Shown one piece after another: positions 31,874 through 40,373 of a DNA stretch of 64,000 nucleotides. The notes below the pieces were generated by a model. That model was not told where the DNA came from, made no database searches, and saw only the letters and a program-made list of their open reading frames with translations. Source of the stretch: Methylobacterium nonmethylotrophicum (GTDB taxonomy: Bacteria > Pseudomonadota > Alphaproteobacteria > Rhizobiales > Beijerinckiaceae); assembly GCF_004745635.1 (NCBI RefSeq), contig NZ_SRLB01000011.1, forward strand, positions 1-64,000. Reading direction: 5' to 3'. Made by a program: the position numbers and the translations under genes. Every line of letters begins with the position of its first letter. The first letter of the stretch is position 1.

Positions 31874-33725
31874 CGGCGCCGGCCCGCTCGCGGGCGATGA
31901 TGTCCTGGGTCTCGGCCGTCAGGGCGTGCGAGCTGCGCTGCGGCGCGGTCAGGGGCTCGGGCTTGATCCGCACCAGGCTGCGCAGCGGGTCCGTGCGGTC
32001 GAGGGGGTCGCCGGCCTGCTGCAGCACCAGCCGGGCGAGGTCCCGCTTGCGCACGTCGTCGACCGTGCGCGCCGCCTCCTCGGGCGAGAGGCCGAGGGCC
32101 TCCAGGGTGGCGCGCCCGAAGGCGAGGGCCGATTCGAAGGTCTCGCGGATCTGGTAGTCCACGTCCCGGCCCATCGCCTCGATCGCCTGGATCCGGTCGA
32201 ACACCCGCACGTAGGTGCGGGCGGCCGGGAACTCGGCATGGACGAGGTCGACGATCTTGAGCGTCGCCTCCGCGTCGTCGATGCAGATGCAGACCACCTC
32301 GGCCTTGCCGGCGCCGGAGGCGCGCAGCACGTCGAGGCGGGTGCCGTCGCCGTAATAGACCCGGAAGCCGAACCGGGCGGCGCTGCGGATCTGCTCGACG
32401 TCCTTGTCGATCACCGTGATGCTCAGCCCCTGCGCCAGCAGCACCTGGTTGAGGATGTGGCCGAAGCGCCCGAAGCCGATCACCAGCACCCGCGCCTCGG
32501 CGCCCTCGATCATCTCGGGCTCGGGCTCGAGCGGGGTGGTGGTGCGCCGCGCCAGGAGCCCGTCCAGGGCCTTGGCGCCGATCGGGCCGATCAGCATGGT
32601 GATGGCGGCGAGCGCGATGGCGAGCCGCCCGGAGGGGCCGTCGACGAGGCCGAGCTCCTGGCCGACCGGCAGCAGCACGAAGGCGAACTCGCCGGCCGGC
32701 GCTAGCACGGCGGCGCCCCGCAGCGCATCGAGCCAGGGCGAGCCGAACAGCCGGAAGAGGCCGGCCACCAGCGCGACCTTGATCAGGATCGCCGCCACGG
32801 TGGCGGCCGACAGCCCGAGCCAGTTCTGCCCGACGAGGGCGAGGTCGATCGACATGCCGACGCTCATGAAGAACAGGCCGAGCAGCATGCCGCGGAACGG
32901 CTCGATATCGGCCTCGAGCTGGTGGCGGAAGTTCGATTCGGCGAGCAGCAGCCCGGCGAGGAACGCCCCCATCGCCATCGACAGCCCGACCTCCTCCATC
33001 AGGAGCGCGGTGCCGAGGACGACCAGGAGGGCGGCCGCCGTCATCACCTCGCGGGCGCCGCTCGCCGCGAGCATCCGGAAGAACGGGTTGAGGCCGTAGC
33101 GCCCGACCAGCACCACCCCGATCACCGCCGCGACCGCGGTGCCGGCCGATTGCAGCGCCGTGCCGAGCCAGGCCTCGCCGCCCCCGCCCGTGCCGGTCTG
33201 GGCGATCAGCGGCAGGAGGGCCAGGATGCCGACGATCGAGAGGTCCTGAAAGAGCAGCACCGCGAAGGCGCGCTGGCCGTAGGGCGCGGAGAGGTCGCGC
33301 CGCTCCTCGAGGAGCTGGAGCGCCACGGCGGTCGCCGAGAGGGCGAGCGCGATGCCGATCACCGTCGCGGCCCCGCCCGAGAGGCCGGTGAGGAACCCGA
33401 GCCCCCCGAGCGCCAGGGCGCAGAGCCCGAGCTGGAGCGTGCCCAGCCCCAGGATGTCGCGCCGGAGCGAGATCAGCCGCGAGATCTCGAGCTCCAGCCC
33501 GACGATGAACAGGAGGAGCACCACCCCGAGCTCCGAGACGCTGCGGGCGGTCTCCGGCTCGGTGATGAGCGAGAGGCCCGACGGGCCGATCACCACGCCG
33601 GCCACGAGGTAGCCGAGCACCGCGCTCTGCCCGAGGAGGCGGAAGATCGGCACGCCGATCACCGCGGCGGACAGGAAGGTCAGGACCGGCGGCAGGAAGC
33701 TGGCGTGGTCGGCGGCGGTCGCCAT
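31866..33725 (-). CDS. KefB/KefC-type monovalent cation:proton antiporter (CPA2) with TrkA-N domain
   Basis: A 619-residue membrane protein. About 12-13 helices (residues 10-390) form the Na/H-exchanger core, with FAVLLFQDLSIVGILALLPL carrying the acidic transport residue in the QD motif. A cytoplasmic TrkA-N/RCK nucleotide-binding domain follows (about 405-520, VLVIGFGRFGHILNQVLL). It exports K+ and is usually gated by glutathione adducts or nucleotides in the Kef family; no kefF/kefG partner is adjacent. It is followed with overlap by a MATE gene. Confidence 0.93.
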   Translation of the reverse strand: MATAADHASFLPPVLTFLSAAVIGVPIFRLLGQSAVLGYLVAGVVIGPSGLSLITEPETARSVSELGVVLLLFIVGLELEISRLISLRRDILGLGTLQLGLCALALGGLGFLTGLSGGAATVIGIALALSATAVALQLLEERRDLSAPYGQRAFAVLLFQDLSIVGILALLPLIAQTGTGGGGEAWLGTALQSAGTAVAAVIGVVLVGRYGLNPFFRMLAASGAREVMTAAALLVVLGTALLMEEVGLSMAMGAFLAGLLLAESNFRHQLEADIEPFRGMLLGLFFMSVGMSIDLALVGQNWLGLSAATVAAILIKVALVAGLFRLFGSPWLDALRGAAVLAPAGEFAFVLLPVGQELGLVDGPSGRLAIALAAITMLIGPIGAKALDGLLARRTTTPLEPEPEMIEGAEARVLVIGFGRFGHILNQVLLAQGLSITVIDKDVEQIRSAARFGFRVYYGDGTRLDVLRASGAGKAEVVCICIDDAEATLKIVDLVHAEFPAARTYVRVFDRIQAIEAMGRDVDYQIRETFESALAFGRATLEALGLSPEEAARTVDDVRKRDLARLVLQQAGDPLDRTDPLRSLVRIKPEPLTAPQRSSHALTAETQDIIARERAGADG

Positions 33726-33940
33726 CGGGCGGGGATCTCCCGGGTTCGAGGTCGGCTCGAACCTTCCCTTAACCCGAACCAGGCCGCCGGGCTAACCCAG
33801 GCCGTAGCCCGACAGCGTCGCCTTGCGGCCGGGGCCGCGTTTGCCGCAGGGGCGCTGTCGCGCGCACGACCTATTGATCGGCGCGATTGCGTGGCACAAG
33901 AGGTTGACAGGGGCCGCCCCGCCTCGCCACATCCCGGACC

Positions 33941-34942
33941 ATGAGCGCCTCCGTGAACCAGACCGACGCCGGTGCCGCCGCGCCCGCGAAGCCGCCCCTC
34001 GAGATCCTGCTGTGCGCCCCGCGCGGCTTCTGTGCCGGCGTGGTGCGGGCCATCGACGTGGTCGAGCGCGCACTCGCCCTCTACGGCCCGCCCGTCTACG
34101 TGCGGCACGAGATCGTGCACAACAAGTACGTGGTCGAGAGCCTGAAGCGCAAAGGCGCGGTCTTCGTCGCCGAGCTCGACGAGGTGCCGGACGGCACGGC
34201 CCCGGTGATCTTCTCCGCCCACGGCGTGGCCAAGACCGTGCCGCAGAACGCGGTCGCCCGCGGGCTCACCACCATCGACGCGACCTGCCCGCTGGTGACC
34301 AAGGTCCACCGCGAGGCCGAGATCCACCACAAGCGCGGCCGCCACGTGCTGCTGGTCGGCCATTCCGGCCACCCGGAGGTCGTCGGCACCATGGGCCAGC
34401 TGCCCAAGGGCTCGATCACCCTGGTGGAGGACGTCGAGCAGATCGAGGCGCTGGAGCCCGAGAACCGCGACAACCTCGCCTGGGTCACCCAGACCACGCT
34501 CTCGGTCGACGATACCCGCCACGTGGTCGAGGCCCTGAAGCGCAAGTTCCCGACGATCGTCGGCCCGCACAAGGACGACATCTGCTACGCCACCACCAAC
34601 CGCCAGGAGGCGGTGAAGCAGGTCGCCCCCCTCGTCGACGCGCTGATCGTCGTCGGCTCCTCGAACTCCTCGAACTCGCAGCGCCTGCGCGAGGTCGCCG
34701 AGCGGGTCGGCTGCCCGATCACCCGGCTCGTCAACCGCGCCGAGGACGTCGACTGGGACGCCTTCTCGAATATCCGCCGCCTCGGGCTGACCGCCGGCGC
34801 CTCGGCCCCCGAGGTGCTGGTGGAAGAGATCATCGACGCCTTCGCGACCCGCTACGAGGTCACCGTCGACACCGTCTCGACCACCACCGAGGACATGGTC
34901 TTCCCGCTGCCGCGCGAGCTGCGCAGCGAGGCGGCGGAGTAG
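33941..34942 (+). CDS. ispH: 4-hydroxy-3-methylbut-2-enyl diphosphate reductase
   Basis: The last step of the MEP isoprenoid pathway, yielding IPP and DMAPP. The 333-residue iron-sulfur enzyme has its three cluster cysteines in place: Cys31 (PRGFCAG), Cys116 (DATCPLV) and Cys215 (DICYAT). EIVHNKYVV and [10 protein letters not shown] are also diagnostic. A long terminator-like palindrome follows the gene, so it is probably not cotranscribed with thrB even though the two are adjacent, as in related genomes. Confidence 0.97.
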   Translation: MSASVNQTDAGAAAPAKPPLEILLCAPRGFCAGVVRAIDVVERALALYGPPVYVRHEIVHNKYVVESLKRKGAVFVAELDEVPDGTAPVIFSAHGVAKTVPQNAVARGLTTIDATCPLVTKVHREAEIHHKRGRHVLLVGHSGHPEVVGTMGQLPKGSITLVEDVEQIEALEPENRDNLAWVTQTTLSVDDTRHVVEALKRKFPTIVGPHKDDICYATTNRQEAVKQVAPLVDALIVVGSSNSSNSQRLREVAERVGCPITRLVNRAEDVDWDAFSNIRRLGLTAGASAPEVLVEEIIDAFATRYEVTVDTVSTTTEDMVFPLPRELRSEAAE

Positions 34943-34982
34943 GGCGGGTTCCCTTCCGGCGGAGACCGGCGTTTCAGGATGA

Positions 34983-35050
34983 GGCGCGGTCCCCCCTCTC
35001 CAGGCGATCCCGGGCTTGCCCGGGATCGCCTGGAGAGGGGGGACCGCGCC
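34983..35050 (+). terminator. Perfect 32-bp stem-loop with T-run after ispH
   Basis: Two exactly complementary 32-bp arms (34983-35014 and 35019-35050) with a CTTG loop, followed by TTTT. The arms begin GGCGCGGTCCCCCCTCTCC, so it also contains a CCCTCTCC motif like the dispersed repeats. It lies 40 bp after ispH. Confidence 0.8.
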
Positions 35051-35109
35051 TTTTCAGGTCGGCCGGTTTCCCGTTTATTCGTCCATTCCCAGAGCAAAGC
35101 AGAACGGTC

Positions 35110-36084
35110 GTGGCGGTCTACACCGAGGTTCCGGACGAGGCGCTGGCCGCCTTTCTCGCCGCCTACGACATCGGCGATCTCCTCTCCTACAAGGGCATCG
35201 CCGAGGGGGTGGAGAACACCAACTTCATCCTGCACACCACGACCGGCTCCTACATCCTCACCCTCTACGAGAAGCGGGTGAAGGAGGGCGACCTGCCGTT
35301 CTTCCTCGGCCTGATGGAGCACCTGGCCGCCAACGGCCTCGCCTGCCCGCAGCCGATCCGCACCCGTGACGGCGCCGCCCTGGGCCGGCTCTGCGGCCGG
35401 CCCGCCGTGATCGTGTCGTTCCTGGAGGGCGTCTCGGTGCGCCGGCCGGGCGTGCGCCACTGCCGGGCGCTGGGCCGCGCGCTCGCCGGCCTGCACGCGG
35501 CCGGAGCCGGCTTCGCGATGCAGCGGCCGAACGCCCTCTCGGTCGCGGGCTGGCGTCCGCTCTTCGAGGCGGCCGAATCCCAGGCCGACCGCGTCGCCCC
35601 GAATCTCGCCGCCCGCACCCGCGAGGATCTGGCGCTCCTCGAGGCGTCCTGGCCCCAGGACCTGCCGGGCGGCGTGATCCACGCCGACCTGTTCACCGAC
35701 AACGTCTTCTTCCTCGGCGACGACGTCTCGGGCCTGATCGACTTCTACTTCGCCTGCACCGACGCCTTCGCGTACGACCTGGCGATCTGCCTCAACGCCT
35801 GGTGCTTCGAGGCCGACTACGCCTTCAACCGCACCAAGGGGCAGGCGATGATCGCCGCCTACCAGGCCGTGCGCCCGCTCACGGCGCGCGAGGTCGAGGT
35901 CCTGCCGCTGCTCGCCCGCGGCGCCGCCCTGCGCTTCATGCTGACCCGCCTCGTCGACTGGCTCAACGTGCCGCCCGGCGCCCTGGTGAAGCCGAAGGAC
36001 CCGCTCGAATACGACCGCAGGCTGGCGTTCCACCGGAAGGTGGCGCGGGCGGAGGAGTATGGGTGGAGCCCGGTGGCGGGATGA
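35110..36084 (+). CDS. thrB: Homoserine kinase, type 2 (aminoglycoside-phosphotransferase fold)
   Basis: Phosphorylates homoserine in threonine synthesis. The 324-residue protein is the APH-fold ThrB found in alphaproteobacteria, unrelated to the GHMP type. It has the start [20 protein letters not shown], the segment [11 protein letters not shown], the catalytic loop [15 protein letters not shown] and the metal Asp in GLIDFYFAC. The frame opens far upstream through the ispH region, but GTG 35110 gives the family N-terminus. rnhA, often next to thrB in Rhizobiales, is not seen here. Confidence 0.94.
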   Translation: MAVYTEVPDEALAAFLAAYDIGDLLSYKGIAEGVENTNFILHTTTGSYILTLYEKRVKEGDLPFFLGLMEHLAANGLACPQPIRTRDGAALGRLCGRPAVIVSFLEGVSVRRPGVRHCRALGRALAGLHAAGAGFAMQRPNALSVAGWRPLFEAAESQADRVAPNLAARTREDLALLEASWPQDLPGGVIHADLFTDNVFFLGDDVSGLIDFYFACTDAFAYDLAICLNAWCFEADYAFNRTKGQAMIAAYQAVRPLTAREVEVLPLLARGAALRFMLTRLVDWLNVPPGALVKPKDPLEYDRRLAFHRKVARAEEYGWSPVAG

Positions 36085-36262
36085 GCCGGATGCGGGCATT
36101 CTGCAGGCATGCGCGCCGTCGCCCGAGAACTCGCTGCGCGACGAGGTCGTGACGGTCTACGACGCGATGATGCGTGATCCGGATCGTGGCCGGTCGGTCG
36201 ACAGCGTGCGGGCCAGTCTTCAGGCGCGCCAGGTGGCTCGCATGCAAGTTGGCTTGCCCTGA
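36059..36262 (+). CDS. Possible small protein overlapping the thrB end
   Basis: A 67-codon frame starting inside the last codons of thrB. The C-terminal part ([33 protein letters not shown]) has a plausible helical composition with charged residues. There is no convincing ribosome binding site, and no family is recognised. It may be the 3' remnant of a longer gene. Weakly supported. Confidence 0.25.
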   Translation: MGGARWRDEPDAGILQACAPSPENSLRDEVVTVYDAMMRDPDRGRSVDSVRASLQARQVARMQVGLP

Positions 36263-36280
36263 CCGTTGATATCTCTCCGT

Positions 36281-36316
36281 GTCATCCCGGGTTCCGCTGC
36301 GCGGCCCCGGGATGAC
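36281..36316. terminator. Bidirectional hairpin between thrB and SHOCT gene
   Basis: GTCATCCCGGG (36281-36291) pairs with CCCGGGATGAC (36306-36316) around a 14-base loop, between convergent genes. This TCATCCCGGG/CCCGGGATGA hairpin is a common intergenic repeat in alphaproteobacteria. Confidence 0.55.
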
Positions 36317-36373
36317 GAGAGCGGGTGTCAACGCCGTCGAGAAGGCCGCACGGACTTCGAAGGCTGCGTGCCC

Positions 36374-37183
36374 TCACAACCGCGCCAGCAGCTCCGTCTT
36401 CTTCGCGGCGAACTCGGCCTCGGTGAGCACGCCCTTGCGGTGCAGCTCCGACAGCCGCTCGATCATCGACAGCACGTCGCCGGTCGGCGCAGTACCGCCG
36501 CCAGCCGGTGCGCCGGCGCCGACCGGCTGGTGACCGGAGGGGGCCCAAGCCTCCGATGTCGAAGTCTGCGACGTCGACGCCCCCGACGCCCAGGCCTCCG
36601 CCGACGCCTCCGGCCCGCCCTGGGGCACCCCAGGATTGTGGCCCGCCTCCCGCGCCGGCCCGTCCACCACGGGGAGCGTGTGCAGGCTGACCGGGCCGTG
36701 CTGGCTGGTGAAGCTCAGCGTGGAGCCGGAGCCCTGCTGCTGCGAGACGCCGCCGATCCGGTGGTCGCCGGTGTCGTAGAGCGTCACGCGGCCGCCGGTC
36801 TCGATCGCGAGGCGGCGGGCGTCGGGGAAGAAGGCGTAGCGCGACTCGTTCTGGGAGCCCGCGGTCGCCGGCTGGCCGAGGCCTTCGGGCCACCAGGACC
36901 CGCTCGAGAAGCCCTGTCCTGAAAAGCCCTGGCGCCCGGCCGGCATCGCCAGGGCGAGGGGCGCCAGCGCGTCGCAGAGCGCCACGACCCGGGCCTTGAG
37001 GGCGCTGTTGAACATGTCGCCGATCATCGTCATGCCGCCGGCGGTCCACTGGCCCATGCCGCCGAGGTCGGGATGGTCGAACTGCGCCATGCGGCCGTGA
37101 CCGCGGGCGAGGGCGTCGAGGAGGTGGCGGGCGGCGTCGGGGCTGACGCCGTGGCGGGCGGCGATCGCATCGAGGTCGGACAT
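36374..37183 (-). CDS. SHOCT domain protein of unknown function
   Basis: A 269-residue protein. The N-terminus (SDLDAIAARHGVSPDAARHL) looks like a small helical unit; residues about 35-65 are Gly/Met-rich (GGMGQWTAGGMTMIGDMFN); the middle predicts beta strands (SRYAFFPDARRLAIETGGRV); a Ser/Ala/Gly-rich linker runs from about 175 to 235; and the C-terminal 30 residues (IERLSELHRKGVLTEAEFAAKK) are a SHOCT motif, a short oligomerisation helix pair. No signal peptide. Function unknown. Confidence 0.82.
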   Translation of the reverse strand: MSDLDAIAARHGVSPDAARHLLDALARGHGRMAQFDHPDLGGMGQWTAGGMTMIGDMFNSALKARVVALCDALAPLALAMPAGRQGFSGQGFSSGSWWPEGLGQPATAGSQNESRYAFFPDARRLAIETGGRVTLYDTGDHRIGGVSQQQGSGSTLSFTSQHGPVSLHTLPVVDGPAREAGHNPGVPQGGPEASAEAWASGASTSQTSTSEAWAPSGHQPVGAGAPAGGGTAPTGDVLSMIERLSELHRKGVLTEAEFAAKKTELLARL

Positions 37184-37282
37184 GGGTCAAGTCGCTCCGG
37201 AGCAGGGGAGCACTTAGCGCAGTCTCTGCCGGAGAGGAAACCGCCACGGTGGCTGAAAAGCAGGCGGCCGCAACGCGGCCGG

Positions 37283-39097
37283 TCACGGCGCGTCGGTGGG
37301 CGGCCGCGTGCCCGGCACGTCCGCCGTCAGGCTGGCCTTGTCCACCGCGGCGTCGGCGGCGGTCACCGTGGCGGCCCGCACCGTCACCGGCGGCTCGACG
37401 AGGCGCATCGGACAGCCAGCGTCGGGCGGCGCATAGCGGGAGGGGTGGTCCGGCGTCGGCGTGTTGGGGCGCCAGTCGCCGCGGGCCGGCACCCGGTCGA
37501 GGCCGATGGGGTAGACCGTCACGGTGTCGCCGGCGAGGCGCAGCCGCAGGAAGTGCCGGTAGCCGTCGAGTCGCAGGGCGCTGAACGCGTCCTCGTGGTT
37601 GAGGTCGAGGTGGCGGGCCCCGAGCCAGAGGCCGGCGCCGAACAGCGTGCCGCCGATGAGCCATCCCACCAGGAATCCGGGCGGCAATACGCCGAAGAAC
37701 CGGCCCCAGCCCGCCCCGGCGCCGCCCGGCGGGTAGCCCGCGATCGTCAGGCAGAGGGCGGCGGTCGCCAGGATCGCGCCCGCGTGCAGGCTCGCCTGGG
37801 CGAGGGCGAAGAGGGTGGCGCGGCCCTTGCGGACCGGCTCCTGGCGGCGGCCATAGGCCGTGAAGCCGGCCGCGAGGACGAGCCAGGACAGGAGCGCCGT
37901 GTCGAGCCGCATCCGGGCGAAGGCCCAGGCGCCGAGGAGCGCGTAGACGGCTCCGAGCAGGGCGGAGAAGCCGGGGTTGCGGAAGGCGAAGCCGAGATTG
38001 CCCCGCAGGAGCCGCCGGCTCTCCGCCTTCGGCGGATGGCAGGCCTCCAGGGCGAGTCTGTCGGCATCCGGGCGCAGCCAGGCGACCGGGATCTCGTCCC
38101 TGAGGGCCTGGGTGCCGTGCAGGAAGGCGCCGCCGCCGCCGGAGGTGATGAACTGGGTCGAGAACGAGCTCGCGTAGCGCGCGTAATGGTGGGTGTCGCC
38201 GGACAGGACCAGGACGATCCGCAGGTTGCGCGAGCCCGGCGGTCCCTCGCCCTCCGTGGCGTTGGCGATGATCCGGGCGGCGTAGTGCAGGCTGCGGAAG
38301 GCGCCCTCCTTCTCGTCCTCGTACCAGCCGGGCTTGGCGGTGCAGAGGATGATCTTCGCCCCCGGCCGCATCGCCTGCGCGATCCCGACGAAGTAGTCGG
38401 CCTGCGGCTGGTCCATGTTCTCCGACAGGGCGATGTCGATGCCCCAGACCCACCAGTCGTCGCCGAGATGGAGGGCGAAGTAGCTCCTGCGCTGCGGCGT
38501 GCGCCAGTGGCCGACCTCGGTCGGCTTCGCGCGGCAGAACCGCGCCATGAACGAGACCAGGCCGTCGTACCAGTCGTGGTTGCCGGGGACGAGGTAGAGC
38601 AGCGGGTTCGGGCCCGGGCTGCCGTCCGGAAAGGCAAGCTCGTAGGGGGCGATCAGCCGCGTGCGGTACTCCTCCATGCCGGAGGACGGGTAGACCTGGT
38701 CGCCGCCCATCACCAGCAGGCGCCCCCGGGGCAGCGCCGCGCTGCCCCCCGGCAGCGTCGCGCTGCCCCCCGGCAGCGCCGGGCCGTCGACCGTGAGGCT
38801 CGGCTGCGCCAGGTGGTAGGCGACCGCGTAGGTGGCGTCGAAGCCGTCGCCGAGATCCGAGACGTAGTCGATCCACCGCGCCCCGTCGGCCCCGGGCGTG
38901 ACCACCTGCGACAGGTCGGCCCGGGCGAGGTGGGTATCCGGCGAGGCCTGGTCGAGGGCCGCGATCAGCAGGCGGCGGTCGGCGTAGCGCTCGAAGGTTT
39001 CGCTGACGATCACCCGCAGCAGCAGCCGGGCCAGCAGGCCCGGGTCGAACCACGAGGTCATCCCCGGGAACTGCGTCAGCTCGGGGTTCCGGCGCAT
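37283..39097 (-). CDS. Membrane-associated metallophosphoesterase
   Basis: A 604-residue protein. The calcineurin-like phosphoesterase motifs are GGDQVYPSS (near 130), GNHDWYD (near 171) and GDTHHYARY (near 300), so a two-metal site is likely intact. Residues about 375-490 hold four to five hydrophobic helices, a membrane module inside or after the catalytic domain. There is a tandem LPGGSA repeat near residue 110 and a Pro/Ala-rich tail. Substrate unknown; no partner gene is adjacent. Confidence 0.85.
   Translation of the reverse strand: MRRNPELTQFPGMTSWFDPGLLARLLLRVIVSETFERYADRRLLIAALDQASPDTHLARADLSQVVTPGADGARWIDYVSDLGDGFDATYAVAYHLAQPSLTVDGPALPGGSATLPGGSAALPRGRLLVMGGDQVYPSSGMEEYRTRLIAPYELAFPDGSPGPNPLLYLVPGNHDWYDGLVSFMARFCRAKPTEVGHWRTPQRRSYFALHLGDDWWVWGIDIALSENMDQPQADYFVGIAQAMRPGAKIILCTAKPGWYEDEKEGAFRSLHYAARIIANATEGEGPPGSRNLRIVLVLSGDTHHYARYASSFSTQFITSGGGGAFLHGTQALRDEIPVAWLRPDADRLALEACHPPKAESRRLLRGNLGFAFRNPGFSALLGAVYALLGAWAFARMRLDTALLSWLVLAAGFTAYGRRQEPVRKGRATLFALAQASLHAGAILATAALCLTIAGYPPGGAGAGWGRFFGVLPPGFLVGWLIGGTLFGAGLWLGARHLDLNHEDAFSALRLDGYRHFLRLRLAGDTVTVYPIGLDRVPARGDWRPNTPTPDHPSRYAPPDAGCPMRLVEPPVTVRAATVTAADAAVDKASLTADVPGTRPPTDAP
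38735..38786. repeat. Tandem 24-bp repeat inside the phosphoesterase gene
   Basis: About two full copies of a GC-rich unit containing GCGCTGCCCCCCGGCAGC encode LPGGSATLPGGSAALPRG. In-frame, so copy number could vary without breaking the gene. Confidence 0.55.
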
Positions 39098-39173
39098 GGG
39101 GGCCGCCTCGCGCGATCGTCGATCGGTGGCGATCCTTCACGGGCCCGCCCCGGCGTCAAGGCGACCGCCCGCC

Positions 39174-40340
39174 TCAGCCGCGGCCCGGCAAGACGCCGCG
39201 CAGGTGTTCCAGCACCGCAGGCCACCGCCCGGGCCGCTGCGGCAGGGGCGGGATCGTCGGCGAGAGGTGCCAGCTGCCCGGATCCGCGCGCATGTCGCGC
39301 TCGCGCAGGGTCTCGATGGTCTCGATCCTGTCGAGAAGCGCGCCCGCCACGGCTTCGGGCTCCCGAAACGCGAAGTTGAGGGAGAAGCCGTCGCCGACAT
39401 GGCTGCTGGTGCCGACGGGATAGTAGTAATGCGCCTGCGTGCCGGTGAGCCGGTCGATCAGCTGGTAGGTCGCGCTCAGCGTGAGCCGGTCGGTCAGCGC
39501 GATCACCTGCCGGCCGGGCGGGGCGAACAGCAGGGTGTGGAAGGCCGATCCGTTCGAGCCGAGGATCACCCGGTGGCGGGCGAACAGGCGTACCTGCTCG
39601 GGAAAGCTCAGGAGCTCGGGGAAGACGATCCGCACCCCGTTGCGCTCGAGCAGGGCCGTCACCGCCTCCTCGTTGGTGAAGCGGCGCACCCCATGCGTCA
39701 GGCGGGCCTTCGACAGGTAGACCGGCTGCGGATCGGCATCGACGTCCTCCGGCGCGTAGTAGGCGCCCCCGATCCTCCGGCACAGGTCAGCCAGGATCGG
39801 AAAGGCGTAGTCGTCCTGCTGCAGGGCGGCCTGCGGCACCAGGAGGGTGGGGATCCGCATCGGCCGGTCGAACGAGGCGAGGTCCTGGACGCCCAGGCCG
39901 AGCCGGCCGAGGATCTCCGGGATGAACGCGGTGGCCTCCCAGGGCACCGTCGGTCCCAGGCTGTGGCAGAGCAGCGTCGGTCGCACGGCCTCCCCGGCGA
40001 GGTCGTCGAGGGGCCAGAGCCGCGCCAGGGTGTTGATGATGAAGTGGCCGAAATGCTGCTGGAGCGCCCCGACATAGAGGTAGGTGCCGGGCGGTGCCGC
40101 CTCGGTCACCGGGCCGAGGCCGTCCGGCCACTCCGTCGTCTGCCAGAACGGGGTGCGGTCGGCGCCGTAATAGTCGAGGGATTCCGGCACCATGCGGCCC
40201 GCGGCATCGAAGATCGCCGGCACCTTGTCGAGGCCGGGAGCGCGCGTGAGGTACTGGGCCTCCTCGACCACCCGCAGGATCGGCCGGCCTTCGCGCACCT
40301 CGGCACGACCGTAGAACATCTCGCACCGCTGCAGGATCAT
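39174..40340 (-). CDS. Glycosyltransferase family 61 protein
   Basis: A 388-residue protein with the DUF563/GT61 pattern: a central LYVGALQQHFGHFIINTLAR, PVYLSKARLTHGVRRFTNEE (the YLSR-type segment), ALLERNGVRIVFPELLSFPEQ, then ILGSNGSAFHTLLFAPPG. GT61 enzymes transfer sugars to glycans or proteins. No membrane helix is visible, so cytoplasmic. The gene lies 33 bp downstream of the histidine kinase and may be cotranscribed, which would link it to envelope polysaccharide output. Confidence 0.85.
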   Translation of the reverse strand: MILQRCEMFYGRAEVREGRPILRVVEEAQYLTRAPGLDKVPAIFDAAGRMVPESLDYYGADRTPFWQTTEWPDGLGPVTEAAPPGTYLYVGALQQHFGHFIINTLARLWPLDDLAGEAVRPTLLCHSLGPTVPWEATAFIPEILGRLGLGVQDLASFDRPMRIPTLLVPQAALQQDDYAFPILADLCRRIGGAYYAPEDVDADPQPVYLSKARLTHGVRRFTNEEAVTALLERNGVRIVFPELLSFPEQVRLFARHRVILGSNGSAFHTLLFAPPGRQVIALTDRLTLSATYQLIDRLTGTQAHYYYPVGTSSHVGDGFSLNFAFREPEAVAGALLDRIETIETLRERDMRADPGSWHLSPTIPPLPQRPGRWPAVLEHLRGVLPGRG

Positions 40341-40373
40341 GCCGATCTCAGGATTCCCGTCTCGCGCGGGGCG

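Noticed and set aside
36282..39140. 952-codon minus-strand frame over the SHOCT and phosphoesterase genes
   Set aside because: It is a different frame of the same strand with an Arg/Pro/Ala-rich translation and no family features; the two real genes explain the region.
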